A stretch of DNA of 64,000 nt from Azorhizobium sp943371865 (lineage in GTDB: Bacteria > Pseudomonadota > Alphaproteobacteria > Rhizobiales > Xanthobacteraceae), in the NCBI RefSeq assembly GCF_943371865.1, contig NZ_CALRWL010000001.1, forward strand, positions 248,001-312,000. Reading direction: 5' to 3'. The notes under the pieces are model-generated. The model was not told the origin of the DNA. It worked only from the letters and a program-made list of their open reading frames with translations, and searched no databases. Numbering within the stretch: position 1 is the first letter of the stretch; the number at the start of each line of letters is the position of its first letter. Of the stretch, positions 7,792-16,502 are shown piece after piece. The position numbers and the translations under genes were made by a program.

Positions 7792-10110
7792 ATGAAAGCG
7801 CCGTTGATGCAGAGTCGTTTCCGGGTCACCGGCATGGACTGCGCGTCCTGCGCCATGAAGATCGACGCCGTGGCCCGGCGCGCGTCTGGCGTGGAGGACA
7901 TCTCGGTCTCGGTGACGGCCGGGACCATGACGGTTCGGCATGCGCCCACAACCGACCTCGCGGCCTTGCGCAAGACCATTGTTGGCCTGGGCTATGAGGT
8001 GCTGCCTTTGGAGCGGCCCGCGGGCGCGGTCGAGAATCCAGCGACGCCGCACGCCACGGCCCATGGGTCATGTTGCGGCGGCAAAAATCACGATCACGCG
8101 CACGACCATGGCCACATCCATGCTTCCGGCGATCACGGGCATGATCATGCGTCCCATGGCGATCACGATCACGCGCCTCACGGCCATCATGGCGCGCCGG
8201 CCCCGGCTGCGGACCTTCACGGCCATGATCATGGCTCGACGGGCGGCGTGTGGTGGAGGTCGGCCAAGGCCCGCACCACGGCGCTAAGCGGGATTGCGTT
8301 CGTGGTGGCCTTCGCCGTGGACTGGTTTTTTCCGGCGATGGGCCCCTGGGCGTTCACCCTGGCCATGCTGATCGGCCTGGTGCCCATCGCCCGGCGGGCG
8401 GTGATGGCGGGGGTAAACGGCATGCCCTTCACCATCGAAACCCTGATGACCATTGCCGCCGTGGGGGCTGTCATCATCGGCGCCAGCGAGGAGGCGGCGG
8501 CGGTGGTGTTCCTGTTCCTGGTGGGGGAATGGCTGGAGGGCGTCGCGGCCGGGCGGGCGCGGGCCAGCATCCAGTCGCTCACGAACCTCGTGCCCAAGAC
8601 CGCTCTGCTGGCGCGCGACGGGAGCCCCCGCGAGGTGCCTGCGGAGAGCCTCGCGGTGGGCGATATCATCCTGGTGCGTCCCGGCGATCGCCTGCCCGCC
8701 GATGGCGTCATCCTTGCCGGCGAGAGCGCCATCGACGAGGCGCCGGTCACCGGTGAAAGCACGCCGGTGCGCAAGGGCGTGGCGGCGCTGGTGTTCGCCG
8801 GCACGGTGAACGGGGATGCGGCTCTGCGGGTGCGGGTGAGCGCGGCGGCTGCGGACAACACCATTGCCCGCATCGTGAAGCTGGTGGAGGAGGCGCAGGA
8901 GTCCAAGGCGCCCACCGAGCGCTTCATCGACCGCTTCTCGCGCTATTACACCCCCGCCGTGGTGGTGGTGGCCGCTCTGGTGGCGGTGGTGCCGCCGCTG
9001 GTGTTCGGCGGGCCCTGGGATGAGTGGATCTACAAGGGCCTGGCCATTCTGCTGATCGGCTGTCCCTGCGCCCTGGTCATCTCCACGCCCGCCGCGATTG
9101 CCGCCGGCCTGTCCACCGGCGCCCGCCGGGGCCTGCTGCTGAAGGGTGGCGCGGTTCTGGAAGGCGCGGGCAAGATTACCGCCGTGTGCTTCGACAAGAC
9201 CGGAACCCTGACCGCGGGCAAGCCCGAGGTGACGGATGTGGTGGCGTTCGCCCGGTCCGCGCCCGAGGTTCTGGCGCTGGCGGCGGCCCTGGAGATGGGC
9301 TCCAGCCATCCGCTGGCCAAGGCCATTTTGGGCCGGGCGGCGGCGGACGGCGTGCCCGTACCGCCGGCCTCCGACGCCATGGCCCTTAGCGGCAAGGGCG
9401 TGACGGCGCAGGTGGACGGGCGCGCGGTGTTTTTCGGCTCGGCCAAGGCGGCCCATGAACGGGTTGCGCTCACCGCCGAGCAAAGGACGCAACTGGAGGC
9501 CCTGAGCGACCAGGGCAAGACGGTGTCCGTGCTGATCGCGGACGGCATCGCCGCCGGCGCCATCGCCATGCGCGACGAGCCGCGTCCCGATGCCCTGCAA
9601 GGGCTGAAGACCCTGACCGCCGCAGGCATCAAGACCCTGATGCTCACCGGCGACAATCGCCGCACCGCCGAAGGGGTGGGCCGCCAACTGGGCATCGAGG
9701 TGCGGGCCGAACTGCTGCCGCAAGACAAGCAACGCATCATCGGCGAGTTGCAGGCGCAGGGCTTCGTGGTGGCCAAGGTGGGCGACGGCATCAATGATGC
9801 GCCGGCCTTGGCGGCGGCGGACATCGGCATCGCCATGGGCGGCGGCACCGATGTGGCCCTGGAAACCGCGGATGCCGCCATTCTGCACGGGCGGGTGGGC
9901 GACGTGGCGGCCATGATGGACCTGTCCAAGCGGACCATGGGCAACATCCGGCAGAATCTGGTCATCGCCCTTGGGTTGAAGGCGGTGTTCCTGGTCACCA
10001 CCGTGGTCGGCATCACCGGCCTCTGGCCGGCGATCCTGGCGGATACCGGGGCAACGGTTCTGGTCACCCTGAATGCCCTGCGCCTGCTGCGGGCACCGGG
10101 GCCGCGGTGA
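7792..10110 (+). CDS. zntA: Zn(2+)/Cd(2+)/Pb(2+)-exporting P1B-type ATPase
   Basis: About 772 aa. It opens with an HMA domain (FRVTGMDCASCAMKID, metal site GMDCASC), then a very His-rich linker (about residues 95-145, many HDH/HGH repeats plus GSCCGG). TGES dephosphorylation loop, CPC in the membrane (residues ~424-426), DKTGTLT with phosphorylated Asp ~468, the SSHPLAKAI nucleotide motif and GDGINDAPAL are all present. The C-terminal helices carry GLKAVFLVTTVVG and ILADTGATVLV; the Lys and Asp there are the signature of the Zn/Cd/Pb subgroup. The ATG at 7792 has an AAGGGA site 5 nt upstream; a GTG at 7777 is less likely. It exports metal from the cytoplasm and is induced by the divergent MerR protein. 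Confidence 0.95.
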   Translation: MKAPLMQSRFRVTGMDCASCAMKIDAVARRASGVEDISVSVTAGTMTVRHAPTTDLAALRKTIVGLGYEVLPLERPAGAVENPATPHATAHGSCCGGKNHDHAHDHGHIHASGDHGHDHASHGDHDHAPHGHHGAPAPAADLHGHDHGSTGGVWWRSAKARTTALSGIAFVVAFAVDWFFPAMGPWAFTLAMLIGLVPIARRAVMAGVNGMPFTIETLMTIAAVGAVIIGASEEAAAVVFLFLVGEWLEGVAAGRARASIQSLTNLVPKTALLARDGSPREVPAESLAVGDIILVRPGDRLPADGVILAGESAIDEAPVTGESTPVRKGVAALVFAGTVNGDAALRVRVSAAAADNTIARIVKLVEEAQESKAPTERFIDRFSRYYTPAVVVVAALVAVVPPLVFGGPWDEWIYKGLAILLIGCPCALVISTPAAIAAGLSTGARRGLLLKGGAVLEGAGKITAVCFDKTGTLTAGKPEVTDVVAFARSAPEVLALAAALEMGSSHPLAKAILGRAAADGVPVPPASDAMALSGKGVTAQVDGRAVFFGSAKAAHERVALTAEQRTQLEALSDQGKTVSVLIADGIAAGAIAMRDEPRPDALQGLKTLTAAGIKTLMLTGDNRRTAEGVGRQLGIEVRAELLPQDKQRIIGELQAQGFVVAKVGDGINDAPALAAADIGIAMGGGTDVALETADAAILHGRVGDVAAMMDLSKRTMGNIRQNLVIALGLKAVFLVTTVVGITGLWPAILADTGATVLVTLNALRLLRAPGPR

Positions 10111-10174
10111 GGCCCGCTCCCGGCGGCATGGTGCTGCACCGGGGCGGGTGAGCGAGCGGTTCAGCCTCGGCGGG

Positions 10175-10876
10175 TCACGGCTTGAAATATTCCGGGTTGG
10201 ACTGCCGCAGCCTGTCGACGAATTCCAGCGAATGGGAGAGATGGACGCGCAGGCTCTCCTGCGCCGCCTCCGGCCGGCCAGCGGCGATGGCGTCGACGAT
10301 GGCGGCGTGGTCGGCGAGGATCTCGCGCATCTTGCCGGCGCGCGGCAGATGCAGATTGCGCAGGCGGTCAATATGGCCGCTCTGGCGCCGCACCAGATGC
10401 CACAGCGCGCCCATGCCGAGCGCCTCATACTGGGTGCGATGGAACGCCTGATCGGCGGCGGCGAAGGCGGCGGTTTCGCCGAGGTCGGAAAAGGCGGTCT
10501 GCTGGCGGATCAGGCTGCGCAGCTTTTCCACCAGGGCCGGCTCCGGCTTGAGTGCCAGTTCGCGCACCAATTCCAGCTCCACTGAGCGGCGCAGGAACTG
10601 GCCTTGACGGGCGCGCTCGATGTCGATCAGGCTGACCACCGTGGCGTGCTGGGGGAAAATCTCCACCAGCGCTTCTTCCTGGAGCCGCATGAGGGCATCG
10701 CGAATCGGGGTGGACGAGAAGCCGAACCGGTCCTGAAGCTCCTGGCGCGAGAGCACGGCGCCCGGCGCCAGCGCCAGGGAGATGATCTCCGCGCGCAGCA
10801 CCTCGCACACGAAGCCGGCCCCGCCTTTGGAGAGGTCGCGCGCGCGCGACGGCAGGCCCGTCAAATGTTCGACCAT
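10175..10876 (-). CDS. GntR-family transcriptional regulator, FCD (FadR-like) subgroup
   Basis: 233 aa. An N-terminal winged HTH (about 25-85; LSRQELQDRFGFSSTPIRDALMRLQEE) is followed by an all-helical FCD ligand domain with the metal-ligand-like residues D...H in AADQAFHRTQYEA and LADHAAIVDAI plus a C-terminal HLSHSLEF. Such domains usually bind an organic acid. The start at 10876 (MVEHLTG) is supported by AGAGG 8 nt upstream; an upstream ATG at 10906 has no ribosome site. It diverges from the ABC-dehydratase-aldolase operon, so it probably controls that operon. A palindrome lies between them at 10928-10939. Confidence 0.85.
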   Translation of the reverse strand: MVEHLTGLPSRARDLSKGGAGFVCEVLRAEIISLALAPGAVLSRQELQDRFGFSSTPIRDALMRLQEEALVEIFPQHATVVSLIDIERARQGQFLRRSVELELVRELALKPEPALVEKLRSLIRQQTAFSDLGETAAFAAADQAFHRTQYEALGMGALWHLVRRQSGHIDRLRNLHLPRAGKMREILADHAAIVDAIAAGRPEAAQESLRVHLSHSLEFVDRLRQSNPEYFKP

Positions 10877-10919
10877 CGGTTCATCCTCTCTCGACCGGGC
10901 GAGCATAGCATGAACGTGC

Positions 10920-10939
10920 TTGACGCGCTAATGCATTAG
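10920..10939. promoter_or_regulatory. Palindrome in the divergent gntR/ABC intergenic region
   Basis: The perfect 12-bp dyad CTAATGCATTAG (10928-10939) lies immediately after a TTGACG (10920-10925) that could be a -35 for the rightward operon. Position and symmetry fit a GntR/FCD operator; no other copy was noticed in the window. Confidence 0.45.
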
Positions 10940-11136
10940 TGTTTCAGTTCGGTCATTGAAACAGCGGCAAAGACCGCTGCGGCCCAGGGCCGATCGAGGA
11001 AACGCCAGGGTTTCGCCGCCAGAGCCGTGCCATCGCGCCTCCTGCTCATTCGAGCGCAGGCGTCGTCGTGCGGAGCCGACGGCGTGATCCCGATCCACCA
11101 ACGGCACGCCAGAGGCCGTGGACCCAGGAGGACCAA

Positions 11137-12150
11137 ATGATGATCTCCCGCAGGCATGCCCTTGCGCTCGGTGCCGCTTTTGCCATCGCGCCGCAGAGGG
11201 CTGCGCTGGCCCAGGCCGGCAAAGAGGTGTCGATCAGCCGCCAACCCGGCATCCTCTATATGCCGACCCATGTGATCGAGAAGCAGAAGCTGATCGAGAA
11301 GCATGCCGAAAAGCTCGGCCTGCCCGGCGTCACCACCAAATGGATGTCCTTCTCCAACGGGGGGGCGCAGCAGGATGCGCTGCTCTCCAGCAGCGTGGAC
11401 ATCATCAATACCGGCACCGGGCCGCTGCTGGTGCTGTGGGACAAGACCCGCGGCAAGGTGAAGGGCGTAGTGGCCAGTTCCGCGCAGCCTTTGTTGTTGA
11501 TCAGCCGCGATCCCCGGATCAAGGCGCTCAAGGACTTCCAGGATGGCGACAAGATCGCCGTGCCCACGGTGCGCGTGTCCACCCAGGCGATCCTGCTTCA
11601 GCTCGCCGCCAGCCAGCTCTACGGGCCGGAGAACTGGAACAAGTTCGATCCGCTGACCGTGCAGCTGGGCCATCCCGATGCCTTCGTGGCCATGAAGAAC
11701 GGGAGCCACGAGGTGAAAAACCATTTCGCGGCGCCGCCGTTCCAGACCTATGAGCTGAAGCAGATCCCCGAGGCGCACATCGTGGCCAACTCGGCGGACA
11801 TCATCGGCTCGCCCCTGAGCCAGGGCCAGTTCATGACCACCACCGCCTTTGCGGAGGCCAATCCGAAGATCATCCAGGCGCTGCGCAACGCCGCCGAGGA
11901 AGCCAAGACCTTCATCGAGACCGACACCGCCGCGGCAGTGGAGATCTATCGCGAGGTCACCGGCGACAAGACCTCCAAGGAAGACATTCTGGAGGTGCTC
12001 AAGCAGCCGGGGATGATGGAGTGGAACATCTATCCCCAGGGCACGATGAAGTTCGCCGATCACCTCAACCGGATCGGTGCCATCAAGACCAAGGCGACGT
12101 CCTGGAAGGACTATTACCTGCCGGTGGCCCATGACCTCCCCGGCAGCTGA
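11137..12150 (+). CDS. ABC transporter substrate-binding protein, NMT1/SsuA (TauA-like) family
   Basis: 337 aa with an N-terminal twin-Arg-like leader (MMISRRHALALGAAFAIA, cleavage probably after ALA-Q near residue 27), then KEVSISRQPGILYMPTHVIEKQKLIEKHAEKLG, the typical start of NMT1/Tau-type receptors. It delivers an unknown small organic ligand (sulfonates, thiamine precursors and aromatic acids are known ligands of the superfamily). The ATG at 11137 follows an AGGAGGA site. First gene of an SBP-ATPase-permease-dehydratase-aldolase operon. It is a paralogue of the protein encoded at 16503-17522, which shares the GILYxP and QKLIEK segments. Confidence 0.88.
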   Translation: MMISRRHALALGAAFAIAPQRAALAQAGKEVSISRQPGILYMPTHVIEKQKLIEKHAEKLGLPGVTTKWMSFSNGGAQQDALLSSSVDIINTGTGPLLVLWDKTRGKVKGVVASSAQPLLLISRDPRIKALKDFQDGDKIAVPTVRVSTQAILLQLAASQLYGPENWNKFDPLTVQLGHPDAFVAMKNGSHEVKNHFAAPPFQTYELKQIPEAHIVANSADIIGSPLSQGQFMTTTAFAEANPKIIQALRNAAEEAKTFIETDTAAAVEIYREVTGDKTSKEDILEVLKQPGMMEWNIYPQGTMKFADHLNRIGAIKTKATSWKDYYLPVAHDLPGS

Positions 12151-12229
12151 GCTGGCGCGGGGGCAGGGCGCCGTCCGCGCGCCCCGCCCGTCCGCCAGCG
12201 CCACAGTGACACCCGTTCAGGATCGTTCC

Positions 12230-12997
12230 ATGGCTGAGCCGCTGCTCGACGTTTCCTCGGTCACCCTGCGCTACAAGACCCCGGGACTGGTGATCACCGC
12301 CACCGAGCGGGTGTCGTTCAAGGTCAACACCTCCGATCGCTTCGTGCTGCTGGGCCCGTCCGGCTGCGGCAAGTCCACCTTGCTGAAGGCGGTGGGCGGC
12401 TACATCGCCCCCAGCGAGGGGGCGATCACCATCAAGGGCCGCCGCGTCACCGCGCCGGGGCCGGACCGGATGATGGTGTTCCAGGAGTTCGACCAGCTCC
12501 TGCCGTGGAAGACGGTGCTGGAAAACGTCATGTTTCCGCTGCTGGATGCCCGCCGCCTGTCCCGCAAGGACGCAGCGGAGCGGGCGCGGCATTATATCGA
12601 GAAGGTCAATCTCACCCGCGTTCTCGACAGCTATCCCCATACGCTGTCCGGCGGCATGAAGCAGCGGGTGGCCATCGCCCGCGGCATGGCCATGGAGCCG
12701 GACATCCTGCTGATGGACGAGCCCTTCGCCGCGCTCGACGCGCTCACCCGGCGCACCTGCCAGGACGAACTGATCCAGCTGTGGGAGGAGACCAAGTTCA
12801 CGGTGCTGTTCGTCACCCATTCCATCGCCGAGGCGATCAAGATCGGCAACCGCATCCTGCTGCTCTCGCCCCATCCCGGTCGGGTGAAGGCCGAGGTGGT
12901 GGACGTGGACACCGCCCATGCCGCCGACGGCAGTGCCGCCCGGCTGGAGCGGGACATTCACGATCTGCTGTTCGCCGACACCAGCCACGGGACGTGA
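12230..12997 (+). CDS. ABC transporter ATP-binding protein, SsuB/TauB type
   Basis: 255 aa. Walker A GPSGCGKST is at about residues 42-50, then the Q-loop MVFQEFDQLLPWK, signature LSGGMKQR, Walker B ILLMDEPFAALD and switch FVTHS. LLPWK and SGGMKQR are hallmarks of nitrate/taurine/sulfonate importers. The ATG at 12230 (MAEPLLD) is 79 nt after the binding-protein stop; longer in-frame reading upstream is discarded because it is Pro/Arg-rich and non-conserved. Closely related to the ATPase at 18448-19224. Confidence 0.93.
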   Translation: MAEPLLDVSSVTLRYKTPGLVITATERVSFKVNTSDRFVLLGPSGCGKSTLLKAVGGYIAPSEGAITIKGRRVTAPGPDRMMVFQEFDQLLPWKTVLENVMFPLLDARRLSRKDAAERARHYIEKVNLTRVLDSYPHTLSGGMKQRVAIARGMAMEPDILLMDEPFAALDALTRRTCQDELIQLWEETKFTVLFVTHSIAEAIKIGNRILLLSPHPGRVKAEVVDVDTAHAADGSAARLERDIHDLLFADTSHGT

Positions 12998-13002
12998 GCG
13001 CC

Positions 13003-13929
13003 ATGTCTGCCTCTTCGATACCAGCCTCTTCCATTCCCGCCTCCGCCACGCCTTCGGCCTCCACCCCTGTGCCGCCCTCCACCGCCCGCATCATCCTGTA
13101 CGAGGCATCCGGCACCGCCACGGCGGAGGTCCAGCGCAAGCTGGGCGTGCTGGAGGCCGCCTGGGACCAGGGCGTGGTGCGCAAGACGGTCATCATCCTG
13201 TTCCTGGCGCTGGCCTGGGAAATCTATGGGCGGTGGCTGGACAATCCGCTGCTGTTCCCCAGCCTCACCGAGACCTTGCAGGCGCTGACGGAGAATATCG
13301 CCAACGGCATCTTGCCGGCGCGCGCCTGGGCTTCGCTCAAGGTGCTGCTCATGGGCTATGCGCTGGGCATCGTGCTGGCCGGCGCTTTGACCATCCTGGC
13401 CATCAACACTCGCACCGGCTCCGATTTCCTCGAGACGGTCACCGCCATGCTCAGCCCGCTGCCGGCGATCGCGCTGCTGCCGCTGGCGCTGATCTGGTTC
13501 GGCCTCGGCAATGGCAGCCTGGTGTTCATCCTGGTGCATTCGGTGCTGTGGCCGGTGGCGCTGAATACCCATTCGGGGTTCCGGGCGGTGTCCGAGACCC
13601 TGCGCATGGTGGGGCGCAACTATGGGCTCACCGGCTTTGGCTATATCCGCAAGATCCTGATTCCGGCGGCATTTCCCTCCATTCTCACCGGCCTCAAGAT
13701 CGGCTGGGCATTCGCCTGGCGCACGCTGGTGGCGGCCGAACTGGTGTTCGGCGTGTCGTCAGGCCAGGGCGGGCTGGGCTGGTTCATCTTCGAGAACCGC
13801 AACCTGCTGGAGATCCCGGCGGTGTTCGCCGGCCTGCTCACCGTCATTCTCATCGGCCTGGTGGTGGAGAATCTCATCTTCCGCACCATCGAGCGCCGCA
13901 CCGTCCTCAAGTGGGGCCTGCAGCACTGA
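13003..13929 (+). CDS. ABC transporter permease, SsuC/TauC type
   Basis: 308 aa. It has an unusual Ser/Ala/Pro-rich N-terminal tail (residues 2-27, with an SIPAS repeat) before the membrane part. Segments IILFLALAWEIYGRWLDNPL and LPAIALLPLALIWFGLGNGS, and the EAA-like loop GFRAVSETLRMVGRNYGL, mark the BPD_transp_1 fold. The start at 13003 lies 5 nt after the ATPase stop. It forms the membrane channel for the first NMT1-type importer. The permease at 17567-18433 is a paralogue. Confidence 0.92.
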   Translation: MSASSIPASSIPASATPSASTPVPPSTARIILYEASGTATAEVQRKLGVLEAAWDQGVVRKTVIILFLALAWEIYGRWLDNPLLFPSLTETLQALTENIANGILPARAWASLKVLLMGYALGIVLAGALTILAINTRTGSDFLETVTAMLSPLPAIALLPLALIWFGLGNGSLVFILVHSVLWPVALNTHSGFRAVSETLRMVGRNYGLTGFGYIRKILIPAAFPSILTGLKIGWAFAWRTLVAAELVFGVSSGQGGLGWFIFENRNLLEIPAVFAGLLTVILIGLVVENLIFRTIERRTVLKWGLQH

Positions 13930-13960
13930 GCTGCCGCTTACCCCAGACGAGAGTCCTCCC

Positions 13961-15691
13961 ATGACCAAGACGCCCGACCAGTTGCGCAGCGCGCGCTATT
14001 TCGAGCCGGATGACTTCCGCTCCTTCGGCCACCGCTCCCGCATGAGCCAGATGGGCTATGCGGCGGAAGAATATCGCGGCAAGCCGGTGATCGCGATCAT
14101 CAATACCTGGTCCGATCTCAACCAGTGCCACGCCCATTTCAAGCAGCGGGTGGAGGATGTGAAGCGCGGCATCCTCCAGGCCGGCGGCTTCCCGGTGGAA
14201 CTGCCGGCCATCTCCCTGTCCGAGAGCAAGGTGAAGCCCACCACCATGCTCTATCGCAACTTCCTGGCCATGGAGACCGAGGAGCTGATCCGCTCCCATC
14301 CCGTGGACGGGGCGGTGCTCATGGGCGGCTGCGACAAGACCACGCCCGGCCTGCTGCTGGGCGCCACCAGCGCCGGCGTGCCGGCCATCTTCGTGCCCGC
14401 CGGGCCGATGCTGCGCGGCAATTGGCACGGCAAGGTGCTGGGTTCCGGCTCGGACGCCTTCAAATATTGGGACGAGCGCCGCGCCGGCAACATCTCCGAC
14501 AAGGATTGGGACGAGATGGAGCTGGGCATCGCCCGCTCCTATGGCGTGTGCATGACCATGGGCACCGCCTCCACCATGACCGCGCTGGCCGATGCCATCG
14601 GCATGACCCTGCCGGGGGCATCCTCCATTCCCGCCGCCGACGCCAACCACATCCGCATGTGCGCGGCGGCCGGGCGGCGCGCGGTGGAGATGGTGTGGGA
14701 GGATCTCACGCCCGACAAGATCCAGACCCGCGGGGCCTTTCTCAATGCCATCAACGTGGCCATGGCCATGGGCTGCTCGACAAATGCGGTGATCCACATC
14801 ATCGCCATGGCGCGGCGCGCGGGCCACGCCATCGGCCTGCCGGACTTCGACGCCGCCAGCCGCAAAGTGCCGGTGATCGCCAACATCCGCCCCAGCGGCG
14901 ATCGATACCTGATGGAGGATTTCTATTATGCCGGCGGCCTGCTCGGCCTGCTCACGCGCCTGACGCCGCATCTGGACCTGAGCCAGATCAACGTCACCGG
15001 CCAGACCTGGGCGCAGAGCCTGGAGGGCGCGCAGGTCTATCATGACGACGTGATCCGCCCGCTGGACAATCCCATCTATGCGGAGGGGGCGCTGGCGCTG
15101 CTCAAGGGCAATCTGGCCCCCGACGGTTGCGTGATGAAGCCCTCCGCCGCCGCGCCGCATCTGCTGAAGCATTCCGGCCCGGCGCTGGTGTTCGATGATT
15201 ATCCCGCCCTCAAGGCCAATATCGACCGCGACGATCTCGACGTGACCGCCGACACGGTGCTGGTGCTGCGCAATGCTGGGCCGCTGGGCGGGCCGGGCAT
15301 GCCGGAATGGGGCATGCTGCCGATCCCGAAGAAGCTGGTGAAGCAGGGCGTGCGCGACATGCTGCGCATTTCGGACGCCCGCATGAGCGGCACCTCCTAT
15401 GGCGCCTGCATCCTGCATGTATCGCCGGAATCCTATGTGGGTGGCCCGCTGGCGCTGGTGCAGACCGGCGATATCATCTCGGTCGATGTGCCGGCGCGCA
15501 CGCTATCGCTGGACGTGCCGGATGAAGAACTGGCGCGCCGCGGCGCCGACCTGGTGCCGCCGCCGCCGCGCTATGGCCGCGGCTATGGCTGGATGTTCTC
15601 CCAGCACATCAGCCAGGCCGACCAGGGCTGCGATTTCGATTTCCTGCGCACCGATTTCGGCCCGCCCGTTCCCGAACCCGTCATCTTCTGA
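13961..15691 (+). CDS. IlvD/Edd-family dehydratase, sugar-acid (L-arabonate-like) subgroup
   Basis: 576 aa, the size of [2Fe-2S] aldonate dehydratases. Cys56 (NQCH), Cys124 (MGGCDKT) and Cys197 (YGVCMTMG) are spaced like the three cluster ligands of this family, and Lys126 beside Cys124 is the usual carbamylated or metal-site Lys. The family removes water from a 2,3-dihydroxy acid to give a 2-keto-3-deoxy acid. It follows the permease by 31 nt in the same operon, and the RraA-like aldolase follows by 16 nt. A dehydration-then-cleavage route for an imported sugar acid is therefore likely. Dihydroxyacid dehydratase of valine synthesis is less likely because of the transporter/aldolase context. 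Confidence 0.88.
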   Translation: MTKTPDQLRSARYFEPDDFRSFGHRSRMSQMGYAAEEYRGKPVIAIINTWSDLNQCHAHFKQRVEDVKRGILQAGGFPVELPAISLSESKVKPTTMLYRNFLAMETEELIRSHPVDGAVLMGGCDKTTPGLLLGATSAGVPAIFVPAGPMLRGNWHGKVLGSGSDAFKYWDERRAGNISDKDWDEMELGIARSYGVCMTMGTASTMTALADAIGMTLPGASSIPAADANHIRMCAAAGRRAVEMVWEDLTPDKIQTRGAFLNAINVAMAMGCSTNAVIHIIAMARRAGHAIGLPDFDAASRKVPVIANIRPSGDRYLMEDFYYAGGLLGLLTRLTPHLDLSQINVTGQTWAQSLEGAQVYHDDVIRPLDNPIYAEGALALLKGNLAPDGCVMKPSAAAPHLLKHSGPALVFDDYPALKANIDRDDLDVTADTVLVLRNAGPLGGPGMPEWGMLPIPKKLVKQGVRDMLRISDARMSGTSYGACILHVSPESYVGGPLALVQTGDIISVDVPARTLSLDVPDEELARRGADLVPPPPRYGRGYGWMFSQHISQADQGCDFDFLRTDFGPPVPEPVIF

Positions 15692-15707
15692 ACCCGGAGT
15701 AAAGACC

Positions 15708-16421
15708 ATGCTCGCCCCCGAGACCCGCGAGAAGCTCAAGCATGTGAGCACCGCGACGCTTGCCACCGCCTTGTTCAAGCGCGGCTTCCGCAATCAATAT
15801 ATCCAGAATGTGCACCCCATCGCCTTCAAGGGCGAGAACATGGTCGGCCCCGCCTTCACCCTGCGCTACATGCCGGCGCGCGAAGACCTCAACCCCATCA
15901 CCGTGTTCCTGGATCGCGCCCATCCCCAGCGCAAGGCGGTGGAGGAATGCCCGCCGGACGCGGTGTTCGTGATCGACAGCCGCAAGGATGCGCGCGCCGC
16001 CTCCGCTGGTTCCATTCTTGTGGCGCGGCTGATGATGCGCGGCGTGGCGGGGATCGTTACCGATGGCGGCTTCCGCGACAGCCCGGAGATCGGGGCGCTG
16101 GCGATTCCGTCCTATCACCAGCGGCCGTCGGCGCCGACCAATCTCACGGTGCACCAGGCCATCGACATCAATGTGCCCATCGGCTGCGGCGATGCGCCGG
16201 TGTTTCCCGGCGATATCGTGGTGGGTGACGGGGAGGGGGTGATCGTGATCCCCGCGCATCTGGCCGACGAGGTGGCCTCGGAGGCCACCGAGATGACGGT
16301 GTTCGAGGACTTCGCCACCGAGCAGGTGCTGGCGGGGCGCTCCATCCTTGGCCTCTACCCGGCCACCGAGGAGCAGACCAAGATCGATTTCGCCGCCTGG
16401 CGGGTCGCGCACAAGCGCTGA
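15708..16421 (+). CDS. RraA-family aldolase/decarboxylase (4-hydroxy-4-methyl-2-oxoglutarate aldolase-like)
   Basis: 237 aa. The RraA/HMG-aldolase fold is recognised from SAGSILVARLMMRGVAGIVTDGGFRD, which carries the substrate Arg and metal Asp of the GGxRD motif, and from VFPGDIVVGDGEGVIVIP. Members cleave 4-hydroxy-2-oxo acids to pyruvate or decarboxylate oxaloacetate, using Mg(2+). The ATG at 15708 has a CGGAG site. As the next gene after the dehydratase it probably cleaves the keto-deoxy acid made there. A role as an RNase E regulator (RraA proper) is unlikely in this operon. Confidence 0.85.
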   Translation: MLAPETREKLKHVSTATLATALFKRGFRNQYIQNVHPIAFKGENMVGPAFTLRYMPAREDLNPITVFLDRAHPQRKAVEECPPDAVFVIDSRKDARAASAGSILVARLMMRGVAGIVTDGGFRDSPEIGALAIPSYHQRPSAPTNLTVHQAIDINVPIGCGDAPVFPGDIVVGDGEGVIVIPAHLADEVASEATEMTVFEDFATEQVLAGRSILGLYPATEEQTKIDFAAWRVAHKR

Positions 16422-16427
16422 AATGCG

Positions 16428-16452
16428 AACGCCCGCCAAAGAGGCGGGCGTT
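16428..16452 (+). terminator. Hairpin after the dehydratase-aldolase operon
   Basis: A perfect 10-bp stem AACGCCCGCC / GGCGGGCGTT with a 5-nt loop starts 7 nt after the aldolase stop. The U-tract is short (TTGAG), so strength is uncertain, but the position between converging operons fits a terminator. Confidence 0.6.
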
Positions 16453-16468
16453 GAGATTGCCAAGCCAG

Positions 16469-16493
16469 ATGGGCGCCGGCCGGGCCGGCGCCC
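16469..16493 (-). terminator. Hairpin after the second NMT1-type operon (convergent)
   Basis: A perfect 12-bp stem ATGGGCGCCGGC and its complement with a 3-nt loop lie 10 nt past the stop of the minus-strand binding protein. No T-run follows; it probably serves 3' end formation on the minus strand. Confidence 0.5.
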
Positions 16494-16502
16494 ATTTCGC
16501 GT

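Noticed and set aside
8284..10428. 714-codon minus-strand frame over the P-type ATPase
   Set aside because: Arg/His-rich shadow of zntA; no family features.
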